A DNA stretch of 40,972 nt from AG-12 sp027339635 (GTDB lineage: Bacteria > Chloroflexota > Dormibacteria > Aeolococcales > Bog-877). Of this stretch, positions 24,592-32,104 are shown in pieces. Positions within the stretch are counted from its first letter, which is position 1. Every line of letters starts with the position of its first letter. Both the position numbers and the translations under genes were made by a program. The notes under the pieces are model-generated. The model did no database searches. It was given only the letters and a program-made list of their open reading frames with translations, and was not told the origin of the DNA. The stretch spans positions 1-40,972 of the forward strand of contig DAHWNZ010000014.1 in NCBI GenBank assembly GCA_027339635.1. Reading direction: 5' to 3'.

Positions 24592-25040
24592 GGTGACGGC
24601 AATGCGACCAGCGGCCGGCCCCGGCTGCCGCGCAGCTCAAATTGGTCATCGCTCCCCAATGCGGCAGAGCCGGTGGCGGTGGTGGGGCAGAGCAACAGGG
24701 CGCAGCCGCCCTCCTCCTCAGATGTCCAGCCAACCTCCGCCACCAGGCTGAGCTCCCATCGGGCGCTGCCGCAGGCAAGGTGGAGCTGGTCCAGTTCGAC
24801 AAACCCGTCGGCCACCGCATGCCCAGCGGCTCTCACCAACAGAAGGCCATGACCGAGCGCCGGATCCTGACCACCGGATGGGGCCTGGGATGACCTCAGG
24901 CAGAGCAATCTGGCCGCGGGATACAGGACGACTTCAGCCCAATCCTCGAGGGCCAGGTGGAGACGGTCGACCTCGCCCGGGATCGCGCCCGACGTCGTCA
25001 CCGACGCGGACGGGCCCTGTGATGGTTGTCCATGGGTCAC
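24552..25040 (-). CDS. hypothetical protein upstream of chlD
   Basis: A 162-residue protein with no family I recognise. It is rich in Leu, Ala and Gly, with short hydrophobic stretches (VVLYPAARLLCL, CALLLCPTT) and acidic patches, and has no signal peptide. Support for it being real: GTG at 25040 is placed 7 nt after a TACGAT box (leaderless pattern), it is co-directional with chlD, and its end overlaps the chlD start by 40 nt. It may be an accessory gene of the chelatase operon. The composition is protein-like compared with the antisense frames. Confidence 0.55.
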   Translation of the reverse strand: MTHGQPSQGPSASVTTSGAIPGEVDRLHLALEDWAEVVLYPAARLLCLRSSQAPSGGQDPALGHGLLLVRAAGHAVADGFVELDQLHLACGSARWELSLVAEVGWTSEEEGGCALLLCPTTATGSAALGSDDQFELRGSRGRPLVALPSPWRDVLLAPTGPP

Positions 25041-25047
25041 AGGGGAT

Positions 25048-25053
25048 ATCGTA
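25048..25053 (-). promoter_or_regulatory. -10 box, leaderless start of the pre-chlD gene
   Basis: TACGAT on the minus strand ends 7 nt before the GTG at 25040. No Shine-Dalgarno and no clear -35. This 59-nt gap also holds the ribosome-binding site of the divergent F420 reductase gene. Confidence 0.4.
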
Positions 25054-25099
25054 GGGAGATTCCCTCGAGGGCCGGGCCAGCCTGAACACAGGAGACCGA

Positions 25100-25771
25100 A
25101 TGAGCGTTTCTGATCACCCTGAAATCTCCCTTGTGGGGGGGACGGGCCCTCTGGGGCGGGGCCTCTCCCTGCGGCTTGCGGCGGCCGGCGTGGGCATCAA
25201 GCTCGGATCGAGGGACCCGGCCCGAGCCCGGGAAACGGCGCAGCAGCTGAACCAGCTGCTGCCGCTGGGCGCCCCCCCCATCGAGGGGGTAGGCAATCAG
25301 GACGCCACCTCGGGAAGCAACCCGGTCATCCTCACCATTCCCTACCAGGCCATGGTGTCCCAGCTCTCCTCCCTTCCTGGCCTCGGCAATGGCCGGGTGG
25401 TGGTCTCCACCGCAGTGCCGATGGAGTTCCGCTCTGGCGCGCCGACACCCATTCATCCCGAGGCCGGATCCGCGGCTGAGCTGGTCGCCTCCCTGTGCCC
25501 CACGGCAAGAGTCGTGGCAGCCCTGCACACGGTTGCGGCGGGGCCTCTGCTCCGACTTCAGGCCGAGCTCGATGAGGATGTGCTCGTGGCCGGCGACGAC
25601 CCGGAGGCCAAGTCGGAGGTGAGTGCGATCATCTCCCGCATCCCAGGTCTGCGCCCGGTGGACGCAGGCGGCCTCGACTCGTCATCCGCCTGCGAGGGCA
25701 TCACTCCCCTGCTGCTGCGTCTCAACCGCCTGCACCACGCTCACACCGGGATCCGGATCGCCGGAATCTGA
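25100..25771 (+). CDS. npdG: NADPH-dependent F420 reductase
   Basis: A 223-residue enzyme that transfers hydride between NADP(H) and coenzyme F420. The Rossmann start SLVGGTGPLGRGLSLRLAAAG and the NADPH 2'-phosphate binding GSRDPARA are characteristic of the Fno/NpdG family. GSAAELVASLCPTARVVAALHTVAAGPL fits the F420-binding side. ATG at 25100 has AGGAG about 6 nt upstream. It is monocistronic, divergent from the chelatase cluster and convergent with lpdA. Its presence implies that the organism makes F420. Confidence 0.9.
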   Translation: MSVSDHPEISLVGGTGPLGRGLSLRLAAAGVGIKLGSRDPARARETAQQLNQLLPLGAPPIEGVGNQDATSGSNPVILTIPYQAMVSQLSSLPGLGNGRVVVSTAVPMEFRSGAPTPIHPEAGSAAELVASLCPTARVVAALHTVAAGPLLRLQAELDEDVLVAGDDPEAKSEVSAIISRIPGLRPVDAGGLDSSSACEGITPLLLRLNRLHHAHTGIRIAGI

Positions 25772-25783
25772 TCCGAGCAGGTG

Positions 25784-27154
25784 TCAGATGTGGATCGCCA
25801 CCCCCTCGGCGGCCAGCGCCGCCTCTTTCAGCGCTTCGCTGAGAGTCGGATGGGCGTGCACCAGGGCCTCGAACTGATCCGCCCTGACGCCTGACCACGC
25901 CGCCATCACCATCTCCGGCAGAAGCTCCGTCACCTCCGCGCCGACCGCGTGGGTCCCGAGGAGCTTGCCGGTGGCGCTGTCCACCACAGTCTTGACGAAT
26001 CCGGTGGTGTCGCCCATGGCGATCGCCTTGCCACTGGCCGTGAAGGGGAACTTACCCACCCGGACCCTGAACCCCCGTTCCGTGGCCTGGGTCTCTGTGA
26101 GGCCTGTGGACGCCACCTGGGGCTGGCAGTAGGTGCAGCGCGGCACCAGTTCCTTGTCCAGGGTGGGCACGTCGCGCCCGGCCGCCGTCTCCACCGCGAT
26201 GACCCCCTCGGCGCTCGCGGCATGGGCCAGCAGAGGGGGACCAACCACATCGCCGATGGCGAAAACTCCGGGAACATTGGTGCGATAGTGGGGGTCCACC
26301 GCGATCACCCCCCGCTCCACCCTCACCCCCAGCTCCTCCAATCCCAGGTTCTCCACGTTCGCCTGAACCCCGGTTGCGGTGAGAACCATCTCCGCCTCGA
26401 CCACCTCCCCGCTCTCCAGCCGAAGCTGCCAGCCCGCTCCACCCCGCTCCGAGCGCTGGATTAGGCTCCCCGCCTTGATGGCGATCCCTCGGCGCTCGAA
26501 CTGGCGCGTGACCTCCTTGGACACCTCCTCGTCCTCCTGCGGGAGGAGGCGGGGCAACGCCTCGACTATCGTCACCTGCACCCCGTAGGAGGAGTAGACA
26601 TAGGCGAACTCGGCGCCGATCGCGCCTCCCCCGACGATGGCACAGCTGCGCGGGAGGTTGCGAAGCTCAAGCGCCTCTCTGTAGGTGAAGGTGGTGCGGC
26701 CATCAGGAGCCAGCTCTGGAAGCACTTTGGGGCGCGCTCCGGTGGCTATCACTATCTGCGATGCGGCCACGGTCTGACCCGAGGGCTGGACCTCAATCAT
26801 CTGCTCCGACAGGAGTCGGCCTCTGCCGCGCACCACCTCCACCCCGTTCTTGCGCATGAGGAATGCCACCCCGTTGACCAACCTGGTGACCACTTCGCGG
26901 CTGCGCGAGATCGCCTGGCCGAAATCCGCTCGCACGTCGGCGGTCGCGATGCCGAAGCGATCGGCCTCCTGAATGAGACGGAGCACCTCGGCATTGCGCA
27001 GGAGCGCCTTGGAGGGGATGCAGCCCCAGTTGAGGCAGATCCCGCCCAGGGTCTCGTTCTCCTCGATCAGGGTCACCGCCATGCCCAGCTGGGCCGCCCT
27101 GATCGCGGCCACATAGCCACCCGGTCCAGAGCCGATGATCGCGAGGTCCTTCAT
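25784..27154 (-). CDS. lpdA: dihydrolipoyl dehydrogenase (E3)
   Basis: A 456-residue FAD/NAD(P) disulfide oxidoreductase. FAD binding is IIGSGPGGYVAAIRAAQLG; the redox disulfide is in GGICLNWGCIPSKALL; the second dinucleotide site is CAIVGGGAIGAEFAYVY; the second FAD motif is VFAIGDV; the C-terminal catalytic His/Glu patch is HAHPTLSEALKEA. It reoxidises the dihydrolipoyl arm of the E2 subunit. ATG at 27154 has GAGGGA upstream, 42 nt after pdhC. It closes the PDH operon. Confidence 0.95.
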   Translation of the reverse strand: MKDLAIIGSGPGGYVAAIRAAQLGMAVTLIEENETLGGICLNWGCIPSKALLRNAEVLRLIQEADRFGIATADVRADFGQAISRSREVVTRLVNGVAFLMRKNGVEVVRGRGRLLSEQMIEVQPSGQTVAASQIVIATGARPKVLPELAPDGRTTFTYREALELRNLPRSCAIVGGGAIGAEFAYVYSSYGVQVTIVEALPRLLPQEDEEVSKEVTRQFERRGIAIKAGSLIQRSERGGAGWQLRLESGEVVEAEMVLTATGVQANVENLGLEELGVRVERGVIAVDPHYRTNVPGVFAIGDVVGPPLLAHAASAEGVIAVETAAGRDVPTLDKELVPRCTYCQPQVASTGLTETQATERGFRVRVGKFPFTASGKAIAMGDTTGFVKTVVDSATGKLLGTHAVGAEVTELLPEMVMAAWSGVRADQFEALVHAHPTLSEALKEAALAAEGVAIHI

Positions 27155-27196
27155 GCAAACTCCCTCAGTCGCTTGGAGCCGGGAACAGTCGTCGTC

Positions 27197-28513
27197 TCAG
27201 ACCAGACAAACGGTGGGGTGCTCTAGGCACCACTTCAGGTAACCCAGCGCCTCCGCGCCTTGCGCGCCGTCGGTCACCCGGTGGTCAATTGCCAGAGTCA
27301 TCTCCATCAGGCGCCCGACCGCCAGCTCGCCCGCTCGCACCACCGGCTGCTCACGAACCTCGCCGACCGCCAACACGCTCCCCTGCCCGGGGGTGATGAT
27401 CGCGGCGAACTGGCTGATCCCGAACATGCCGAGATTGCTGATCGCGGTGTGCGCCCCTGCCATCTCCTCGGGCCTCAGGCGATTGCTCTTCGCCCTCTCC
27501 GCCAGATCATGGGTGCGTCGGGCAAGCTCCGAGAATGACAGCGCCTCGCAGGACCTCAGGGTCGGTGCCACCAAGCCGTCCGGCACCGCCACCGCCAGGG
27601 CTATGTTGCTGGAGAAGAACCGCCGCAACCCACCTCCAACATAGGCCGAGTTGAGTTGCGGATAGCGCTGCAGAGTCAGCGCCATCGCGCGCACGATGAA
27701 ATCGGTGACCGAGAAGCGTGGTAGGCCCGGGTCCCCAAGATCGTTGAGCTCCCGGCGCAGCTTGACGAGCTGGTCCATGTCGGCCTTTGTGCTGAGGTAG
27801 AAGTGGGGGATCGTGCTGTTGGCCTCAGCCATCCGCCGAGCGATCGCTTCGCGCATCCGACTGACCTTCACCAGTTCACTGGGGTCGGTCGGATCCATCG
27901 TCGCCGTCGAACCTGGCCGGGCGCTTGCCGCGGCGGCAACACCCCCCGACCTGGCCACTCCCTCCACGTCCTCCGCCGTGATCCGCCCGTCTGGACCGGT
28001 GCCTTTCACCATCCCGATCTGGATGCCCAGCTCGCGCGCCCGCCGGCGAGCCAGCGGGCTGGCCTTCACCCTGGTTGGTTCGCGATCGTCCTGCGCCAGA
28101 TCGTCTGATGCCAAGTGGTGGGTCCAGTCGGGCAGCGGGGTCCTGGCCGTGGCGGACACCGCCACTTCCTCGGGGGCCGGCGAGGCCTCGGCCCCGGCGG
28201 GAGCCACATCCTCGGCGGGCTGCGGCGGGGCAGCCCCCGCGGCCTCCTGAGCGGCGACGGCCTCGATGTCCTCATCAGCCTCGCCGATAATGGCGATCAG
28301 CTCTCCGACCGGTATCTTGGCCCCGGGTTGAGCCACGATCCTGCGCATCACGCCCGTGCCGTACGCCTCGATGTCGATGTCCGCCTTCTCGGTGGCGATG
28401 GAGGCTATGACGTCACCACGCTCGACGTGCTGGCCCTCCGCGACGAGCCACTTGTTGATGGTTCCCTCTGTCATGTCGTACCCCATCTGGGGCATGGTGA
28501 CCCGGTACGCCAT
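27197..28513 (-). CDS. pdhC: dihydrolipoamide acetyltransferase (E2)
   Basis: A 438-residue 2-oxoacid dehydrogenase E2. It has one N-terminal lipoyl domain (lipoyl Lys in TEKADIDIE near residue 43), an Ala/Pro/Glu-rich linker, and the E3/E1-binding domain ASPLARRRARELGI...GRITAEDVEG near 150-185. A further linker leads to the catalytic domain ending DHRVTDGAQGAEAL with the catalytic His and Asp. It transfers acetyl from lipoamide to CoA. The ATG overlaps the pdhB stop by one nucleotide. Confidence 0.93.
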   Translation of the reverse strand: MAYRVTMPQMGYDMTEGTINKWLVAEGQHVERGDVIASIATEKADIDIEAYGTGVMRRIVAQPGAKIPVGELIAIIGEADEDIEAVAAQEAAGAAPPQPAEDVAPAGAEASPAPEEVAVSATARTPLPDWTHHLASDDLAQDDREPTRVKASPLARRRARELGIQIGMVKGTGPDGRITAEDVEGVARSGGVAAAASARPGSTATMDPTDPSELVKVSRMREAIARRMAEANSTIPHFYLSTKADMDQLVKLRRELNDLGDPGLPRFSVTDFIVRAMALTLQRYPQLNSAYVGGGLRRFFSSNIALAVAVPDGLVAPTLRSCEALSFSELARRTHDLAERAKSNRLRPEEMAGAHTAISNLGMFGISQFAAIITPGQGSVLAVGEVREQPVVRAGELAVGRLMEMTLAIDHRVTDGAQGAEALGYLKWCLEHPTVCLV

Positions 28514-29493
28514 CAGTTGAGCCGCCTGACCGCGTCCACTATCTGTGCGCTGGACGGAATCAGGAGCTTCTCCAGCTCGCGGGAGTAGGGCAGCGGGACG
28601 TCTCGCATTGCGACTCGCTGGATGGGCGCATCGAGGTCATCGAAGCAACGGTCCTGCATCTCCCCGAGCAGGCTCGCACCGAACCCGCCGGTGCGCCAGT
28701 CCTCACCGCAAACGACAAGCCGGTGGGTTCGCTGCACGGACCGAACCATGGTCGGGTAATCCAGCGGGCGCAGGGTCCTGAGATCCACCACCTCGCACGA
28801 GATCCCGTCCTCACGTTCCAGCACCTCCGCTGCGTGCATCGCCTGCAAGAGCATCCTGGAGTACGCGAGCACGGTCACGTCGCTTCCCTCGCGGGCAACC
28901 CTGGCCTTACCGATGGGAACCTCATCGGCGCCAACCTCATGGTCGGCGACCTCGCCCCTTGTGCTGTAGAGAAGGCTGTGCTCGATGAAGATGACCGGAT
29001 CCGGATCCCGCATGGCGGCCAGCAGCAAACCCTTCGCGTCCGCCGGGGTCGCTGGCATCACCACCTTCAACCCGGGCACCGACGCAAACCACCCCTCAAA
29101 CGTCTGCGAGTGGGTGGGGCCGAGCTGGCCGAAGCCGGAGACCGTGCGCACCACCATCGGAACCGAGAACTGGCCCCCGAACATGTAGTGAAACTTGGCC
29201 GCGCTGTTGACAATCTGGTCCAGCGCCAGCAGCGCGAAGTTCACGGTCATCAGCTCCGCGACGGGAATCAGCCCGCCCATGGCCGCTCCCACCGCGAACC
29301 CCACAATCCCGGCTTCCGCGATGGGGGTCTCCATGACCCTGCGGGGTCCGAACTCCTCGATCAGACCCTTGGTCACGGCGTAAGACCCTCCGTAACCGGT
29401 GATGCTCTCTCCCATCAGGATCACTCGCTGGTCGCGAGCCATCTCCTCGCGCAGCGCGCCGCGAACGGCATCCCTGTAGGTCATCTCCGCCAT
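28513..29493 (-). CDS. pdhB: pyruvate dehydrogenase E1 component, beta subunit
   Basis: A 326-residue transketolase-like E1 beta. MTYRDAVRGALREEM, GESITGYGGSY, and PIAEAGIVGFAVGAAMGGLIPVAE are the family's ThDP-contact region, and the C-terminal domain includes DLRTLRPLDYPTMV. With E1 alpha it decarboxylates pyruvate and reductively acetylates lipoamide. ATG at 29493 follows the pdhA stop by 2 nt; an ATG at 29484 is an alternative. Substrate specificity (pyruvate versus acetoin or branched-chain oxoacids) is inferred. Confidence 0.92.
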   Translation of the reverse strand: MAEMTYRDAVRGALREEMARDQRVILMGESITGYGGSYAVTKGLIEEFGPRRVMETPIAEAGIVGFAVGAAMGGLIPVAELMTVNFALLALDQIVNSAAKFHYMFGGQFSVPMVVRTVSGFGQLGPTHSQTFEGWFASVPGLKVVMPATPADAKGLLLAAMRDPDPVIFIEHSLLYSTRGEVADHEVGADEVPIGKARVAREGSDVTVLAYSRMLLQAMHAAEVLEREDGISCEVVDLRTLRPLDYPTMVRSVQRTHRLVVCGEDWRTGGFGASLLGEMQDRCFDDLDAPIQRVAMRDVPLPYSRELEKLLIPSSAQIVDAVRRLN

Positions 29494-29495
29494 CT

Positions 29496-30611
29496 TCAGC
29501 GCCCAGCCTCCGCCCTTTGTGCGGCCGGTTCGCGGAGAGCCGCAGGTCGCGCGCCGGACTCGCCCTCCGGATCTATCGGCTTGGCGTAGATCCAGTCATC
29601 GACTGTGCTTGGATCTGGCCACGGGGACTGGTCGGCGAAGCGCACGGCCTCCAGCATCTCTGCCTCCACCTCCTCGGTGACCTGCGCCAACTCCTGCTCG
29701 CTGCTTATCCGGTGCTCCACGCAGAATTGTCCGAAGCGCGGGATGGGGTCCAGCTCGCGCCAGCGCCTGACCTCCTCCTTGTCGCGGTACAGCTCGGGGT
29801 CGGCCATCGAGTGACCGCGGAACCGGTACGTGAGCGCCTCTATGAAGAACGGACCCTTGCCACTCCGGCAATGCTCCGCAGCCTTCTGCACCGCCTCGTA
29901 GACGGAGAGCAGGTCCATACCATCGCATTGCAGGGAGGGCATGGTGTACCCCTCCGCCTTGATGATCATGTCCTTGACCGGGGACTCCTCAGCCAGGGTG
30001 GCTCCCATCCCATACAGGTTGTTTTCACAGATGAAGATCACTGGCAAGTTCCACAGGGCCGCCATGTTGAGCCCTTCGTGAAAGATGCCGTTGCCGGTCG
30101 CCCCATCGCCGAAGAAGTCGAGCACCACCTGCTCCCGCTGCTGGTATTGCATCGCGTACGCCATGCCCGCTCCGATCGGGATGTGAGAGCCGACAATCGC
30201 GTAACCGCCCCAGTAATTGCGAGTGACGTCGGCCAGGTGCATGGAGCCGCCCCGACCGTGGCACAGGCCCGTGTCGCGACCGAACAACTCTGCCATGCAG
30301 GCCTTGGGGTCGCAGCCCCGCGCCAGCGCGTAGCCGTGATCGCGGTAATGGCCGAGAACATGGTCGTCCGGCCTGGCCGCGGCCAGGGCCCCGACCGCCA
30401 CAGCCTCCTCCCCAATGTAGAGGTGCAGGAAGCCACCGACCTTGGCCTGGGCGTAGGCCTCCGCGGCGTGGTCTTCGAAGTGCCGGATGAGAACCATCCG
30501 GCGGTACATGTCGCGGCACTGCTGGGCCGTCAGGCCCAGGGGAAGCTCCTTGCGCCCGCTCCCGCCGTTGGTCCTTCCCCGGGTTCGGGCGGGCCGCTCT
30601 GAAGTTGCCAT
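29496..30611 (-). CDS. pdhA: pyruvate dehydrogenase E1 component, alpha subunit
   Basis: A 371-residue ThDP-dependent E1 alpha. Landmarks are YRRMVLIRHFEDHAAEAYAQ, GEEAVAVGA, HYRDHGYALARG, GLCHGRGGSMH, the ThDP-Mg motif GDGATGNGIFHEGLNMA...CENN, and the phosphorylation-loop-like RFRGHSMADPELYR. It heads the alpha-beta-E2-E3 operon. ATG at 30611 follows a TAAACT box by 6 nt, indicating a leaderless transcript. Residues 1-25 and the last 30 are low-complexity. Confidence 0.93.
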   Translation of the reverse strand: MATSERPARTRGRTNGGSGRKELPLGLTAQQCRDMYRRMVLIRHFEDHAAEAYAQAKVGGFLHLYIGEEAVAVGALAAARPDDHVLGHYRDHGYALARGCDPKACMAELFGRDTGLCHGRGGSMHLADVTRNYWGGYAIVGSHIPIGAGMAYAMQYQQREQVVLDFFGDGATGNGIFHEGLNMAALWNLPVIFICENNLYGMGATLAEESPVKDMIIKAEGYTMPSLQCDGMDLLSVYEAVQKAAEHCRSGKGPFFIEALTYRFRGHSMADPELYRDKEEVRRWRELDPIPRFGQFCVEHRISSEQELAQVTEEVEAEMLEAVRFADQSPWPDPSTVDDWIYAKPIDPEGESGARPAALREPAAQRAEAGR

Positions 30612-30617
30612 GGGAGT

Positions 30618-30623
30618 AGTTTA
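30618..30623 (-). promoter_or_regulatory. -10 box, leaderless start of the PDH operon
   Basis: TAAACT on the minus strand ends 6 nt before the pdhA ATG. There is no Shine-Dalgarno. The -35 region is weak. Confidence 0.45.
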
Positions 30624-30795
30624 CAGAGGCGGCCAATCGGGACATGGCGGCTGGGTGAGGTGCCGTCGGGCCTGCGCCGCCCCATCGACACCGCGGTCCG
30701 GACAAAGGAGTCTGGGGAGGCAGGCCGGATTGTGGGGTGCCTGAGATCGGATGTGTCGTGCAACGGGGCCTCGACAAATTTCTTTTGCCAAGGGG

Positions 30796-30824
30796 TTGGA
30801 TTTTTGGGGCGCCGGGGTTACAAT
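30796..30824 (+). promoter_or_regulatory. strong sigma-70-type promoter
   Basis: TTGGAT (30796-30801), exactly 17 nt, then TACAAT (30819-30824). This is one of the best promoters in the window. Transcription would begin near 30831, leaving a leader of about 150 nt before the ATG at 30982. The rest of 30612-30795 shows no gene. Confidence 0.65.
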
Positions 30825-30830
30825 CTGTTC

Positions 30831-30981
30831 AGCGCAGCCGCGGCTCGCGGAGCTGCCAGGTGAAGGGGAGCACCGGGTAACCCGGTTGTGCTCGTCGCCG
30901 TTCAAAAGGGTAGGCCCAAGCAACGCGGGGCAGACCGGAATAGCAGGCAGGTGGTATCACGGCCGCAGAGGATTCCCCAAC
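30831..30981 (+). promoter_or_regulatory. long structured 5' leader
   Basis: The leader holds an extended hairpin: GAGCAC (30868-30873) pairs with GTGCTC (30888-30893) around ACCGGGT (30872-30878) and ACCCGGT (30880-30886), a 15-bp palindrome. A near copy, CGGGTTACCCG (31012-31022), lies just inside the following gene. Shorter hairpins lie on both sides. AGGTGGTATCACGG (30949-30962) resembles a T-box core but lacks its pairing partners. It could be a cis-regulator or a separate small RNA; no known class is identified. Confidence 0.4.
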
Positions 30982-31389
30982 ATGATGACTACAGAGAGAG
31001 ACAACCGCTACCGGGTTACCCGTCGCGACATCCTGCGCCGCCAGCACGAAGGGCTGGCCCGAACCAGAACGCTTCGCAAGTACCGCTCGCACTTGGAGCA
31101 TCTCGACCGAGTCTTGGCCGACTTGGAGGATGCCAGGATCCGCGAACGGCGCGTCGTCCCCCCGGCTATCACCGAGGAGCTCCGCCACGCCGAGGTGTCA
31201 CAGGTGGATCCAGACCTGGCCCAGGTGGTCGCCTCCAGTCGGCCGAGCATAGACCGCGTCCAGGACGCCGTCTTCGACGCCCAGGGACGGATCATGGTCG
31301 AGGTCAGCCGCCTTTTGGGGCAGCCCGACTGGGTCACGATCGAGGCGGAGGAGGGAGAGGCTCTCGAGATGGAGGCCTCGCGCCGCTGA
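30982..31389 (+). CDS. hypothetical helical protein behind the long leader
   Basis: A 135-residue, highly charged (Arg/Glu/Asp) and predicted mainly alpha-helical protein; no family recognised. RRDILRRQHEGLARTRTLRKYRSHLEHLDRVLADLE-type helices (residues 14-50) could form a coiled coil. A linker VVPPAITEEL and a more mixed C-terminal part (DAVFDAQGRIMVEVSRLLGQPDWVTI) follow. No membrane segment or Cys. Two ATGs in tandem (30982, 30985) have a weak AGAGGA about 10 nt upstream. It is isolated, divergent from pdhA and convergent with the coiled-coil gene at 31400, with a 10-nt gap. Confidence 0.65.
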   Translation: MMTTERDNRYRVTRRDILRRQHEGLARTRTLRKYRSHLEHLDRVLADLEDARIRERRVVPPAITEELRHAEVSQVDPDLAQVVASSRPSIDRVQDAVFDAQGRIMVEVSRLLGQPDWVTIEAEEGEALEMEASRR

Positions 31390-31399
31390 CCGGGGGTGG

Positions 31400-32077
31400 C
31401 TAGGCGGGCTCGGCGCGATCCTCGCTCGCGCCCGAGCCTGCGGCCACCGACTCCGCTTCACCCATCGCGAACGAGCGGGCCAGCTCGATGAGGCGGGCCC
31501 GATCCCTCAACGCCTTGCGGCTTCTGGAAGTCTCGGTGTGCCGCGGTCGCACGGGGAGATGCGCCTGATCAGCCAAACGCTCAGCCTCGCGGGCCTGCCG
31601 CGTCTGGCTGAGTCGCTCCCATTCCAGGACAGCCGCCTCCACCAGGGCCACCCGCTCCTCGGCTCCCACCTCGCCGTCGAGCTCGGACAGCCTTGCCTCC
31701 AGGCGCGACATCCTGGTCTGGGGGAGCCTGGCTCGTGCCACGGTCAGGATCTGGTCCATCCTGGCCACGCGCTGTCGGTCGTGGCGCGCAGAGTCCTCCT
31801 GGGCCACCTCCCTGGCCCTGGCCTCCCGCAATTCCATCTGGGCGTCCGCCAGCAGCTGACGGTACTTGGCCGCAAGGTCGCCGTGCGCGCCCTCTGCGGC
31901 GGCCTGGGCGAGTTCAGCGCCTCGTCCAAGAAGCCTGGCGACCGCGTCCTGAGCCTGAAGTTGCTCCAGCTGGGGGAGGATGAACACCCCGAACTTGCGG
32001 TCGATTTCGACATATACCTGGCGGACCTCGGAGGGCAGCTCCGGGTGCTCGGGAACGGTCAATGGGCTACGGGACAT
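31400..32077 (-). CDS. hypothetical coiled-coil protein at the end of the pentose-phosphate operon
   Basis: A 225-residue soluble protein, not recognised. After a short N-terminus (PEHPELPSEVRQVYVEIDRKF) it is nearly all charged helix: Gln/Ala/Glu/Arg-rich segments from about residue 35 to 165 with heptad-like Leu spacing (SRLEARLSELDGEVGAEER). The C-terminus is Ala/Glu-rich and disordered. ATG at 32077 has a good AGGAGGT about 10 nt upstream. It lies 27 nt after rpe on the same strand, so it is probably the last gene of that operon. A structural or scaffold role is possible but unsupported. Confidence 0.7.
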   Translation of the reverse strand: MSRSPLTVPEHPELPSEVRQVYVEIDRKFGVFILPQLEQLQAQDAVARLLGRGAELAQAAAEGAHGDLAAKYRQLLADAQMELREARAREVAQEDSARHDRQRVARMDQILTVARARLPQTRMSRLEARLSELDGEVGAEERVALVEAAVLEWERLSQTRQAREAERLADQAHLPVRPRHTETSRSRKALRDRARLIELARSFAMGEAESVAAGSGASEDRAEPA

Positions 32078-32104
32078 GCGGACCTGGACCTCCTGGGACT
32101 TGAA

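Noticed and set aside
29517..30602. 361-codon open frame antisense to pdhA
   Set aside because: Mirror of the conserved E1 alpha gene, with no domain of its own.
30929..30948. SRP RNA tip-like motif (CAGACCGGAATAGCAGGC)
   Set aside because: The GGAA loop lacks its closing GG pairs, and the flanking sequences do not form the long SRP hairpin.
30949..30962. T-box riboswitch core (AGGTGGTATCACGG)
   Set aside because: It resembles the T-box core, but the downstream strands needed for antiterminator helices A1 and A2 are not present, and the gene is not an aminoacyl-tRNA synthetase or amino-acid gene.
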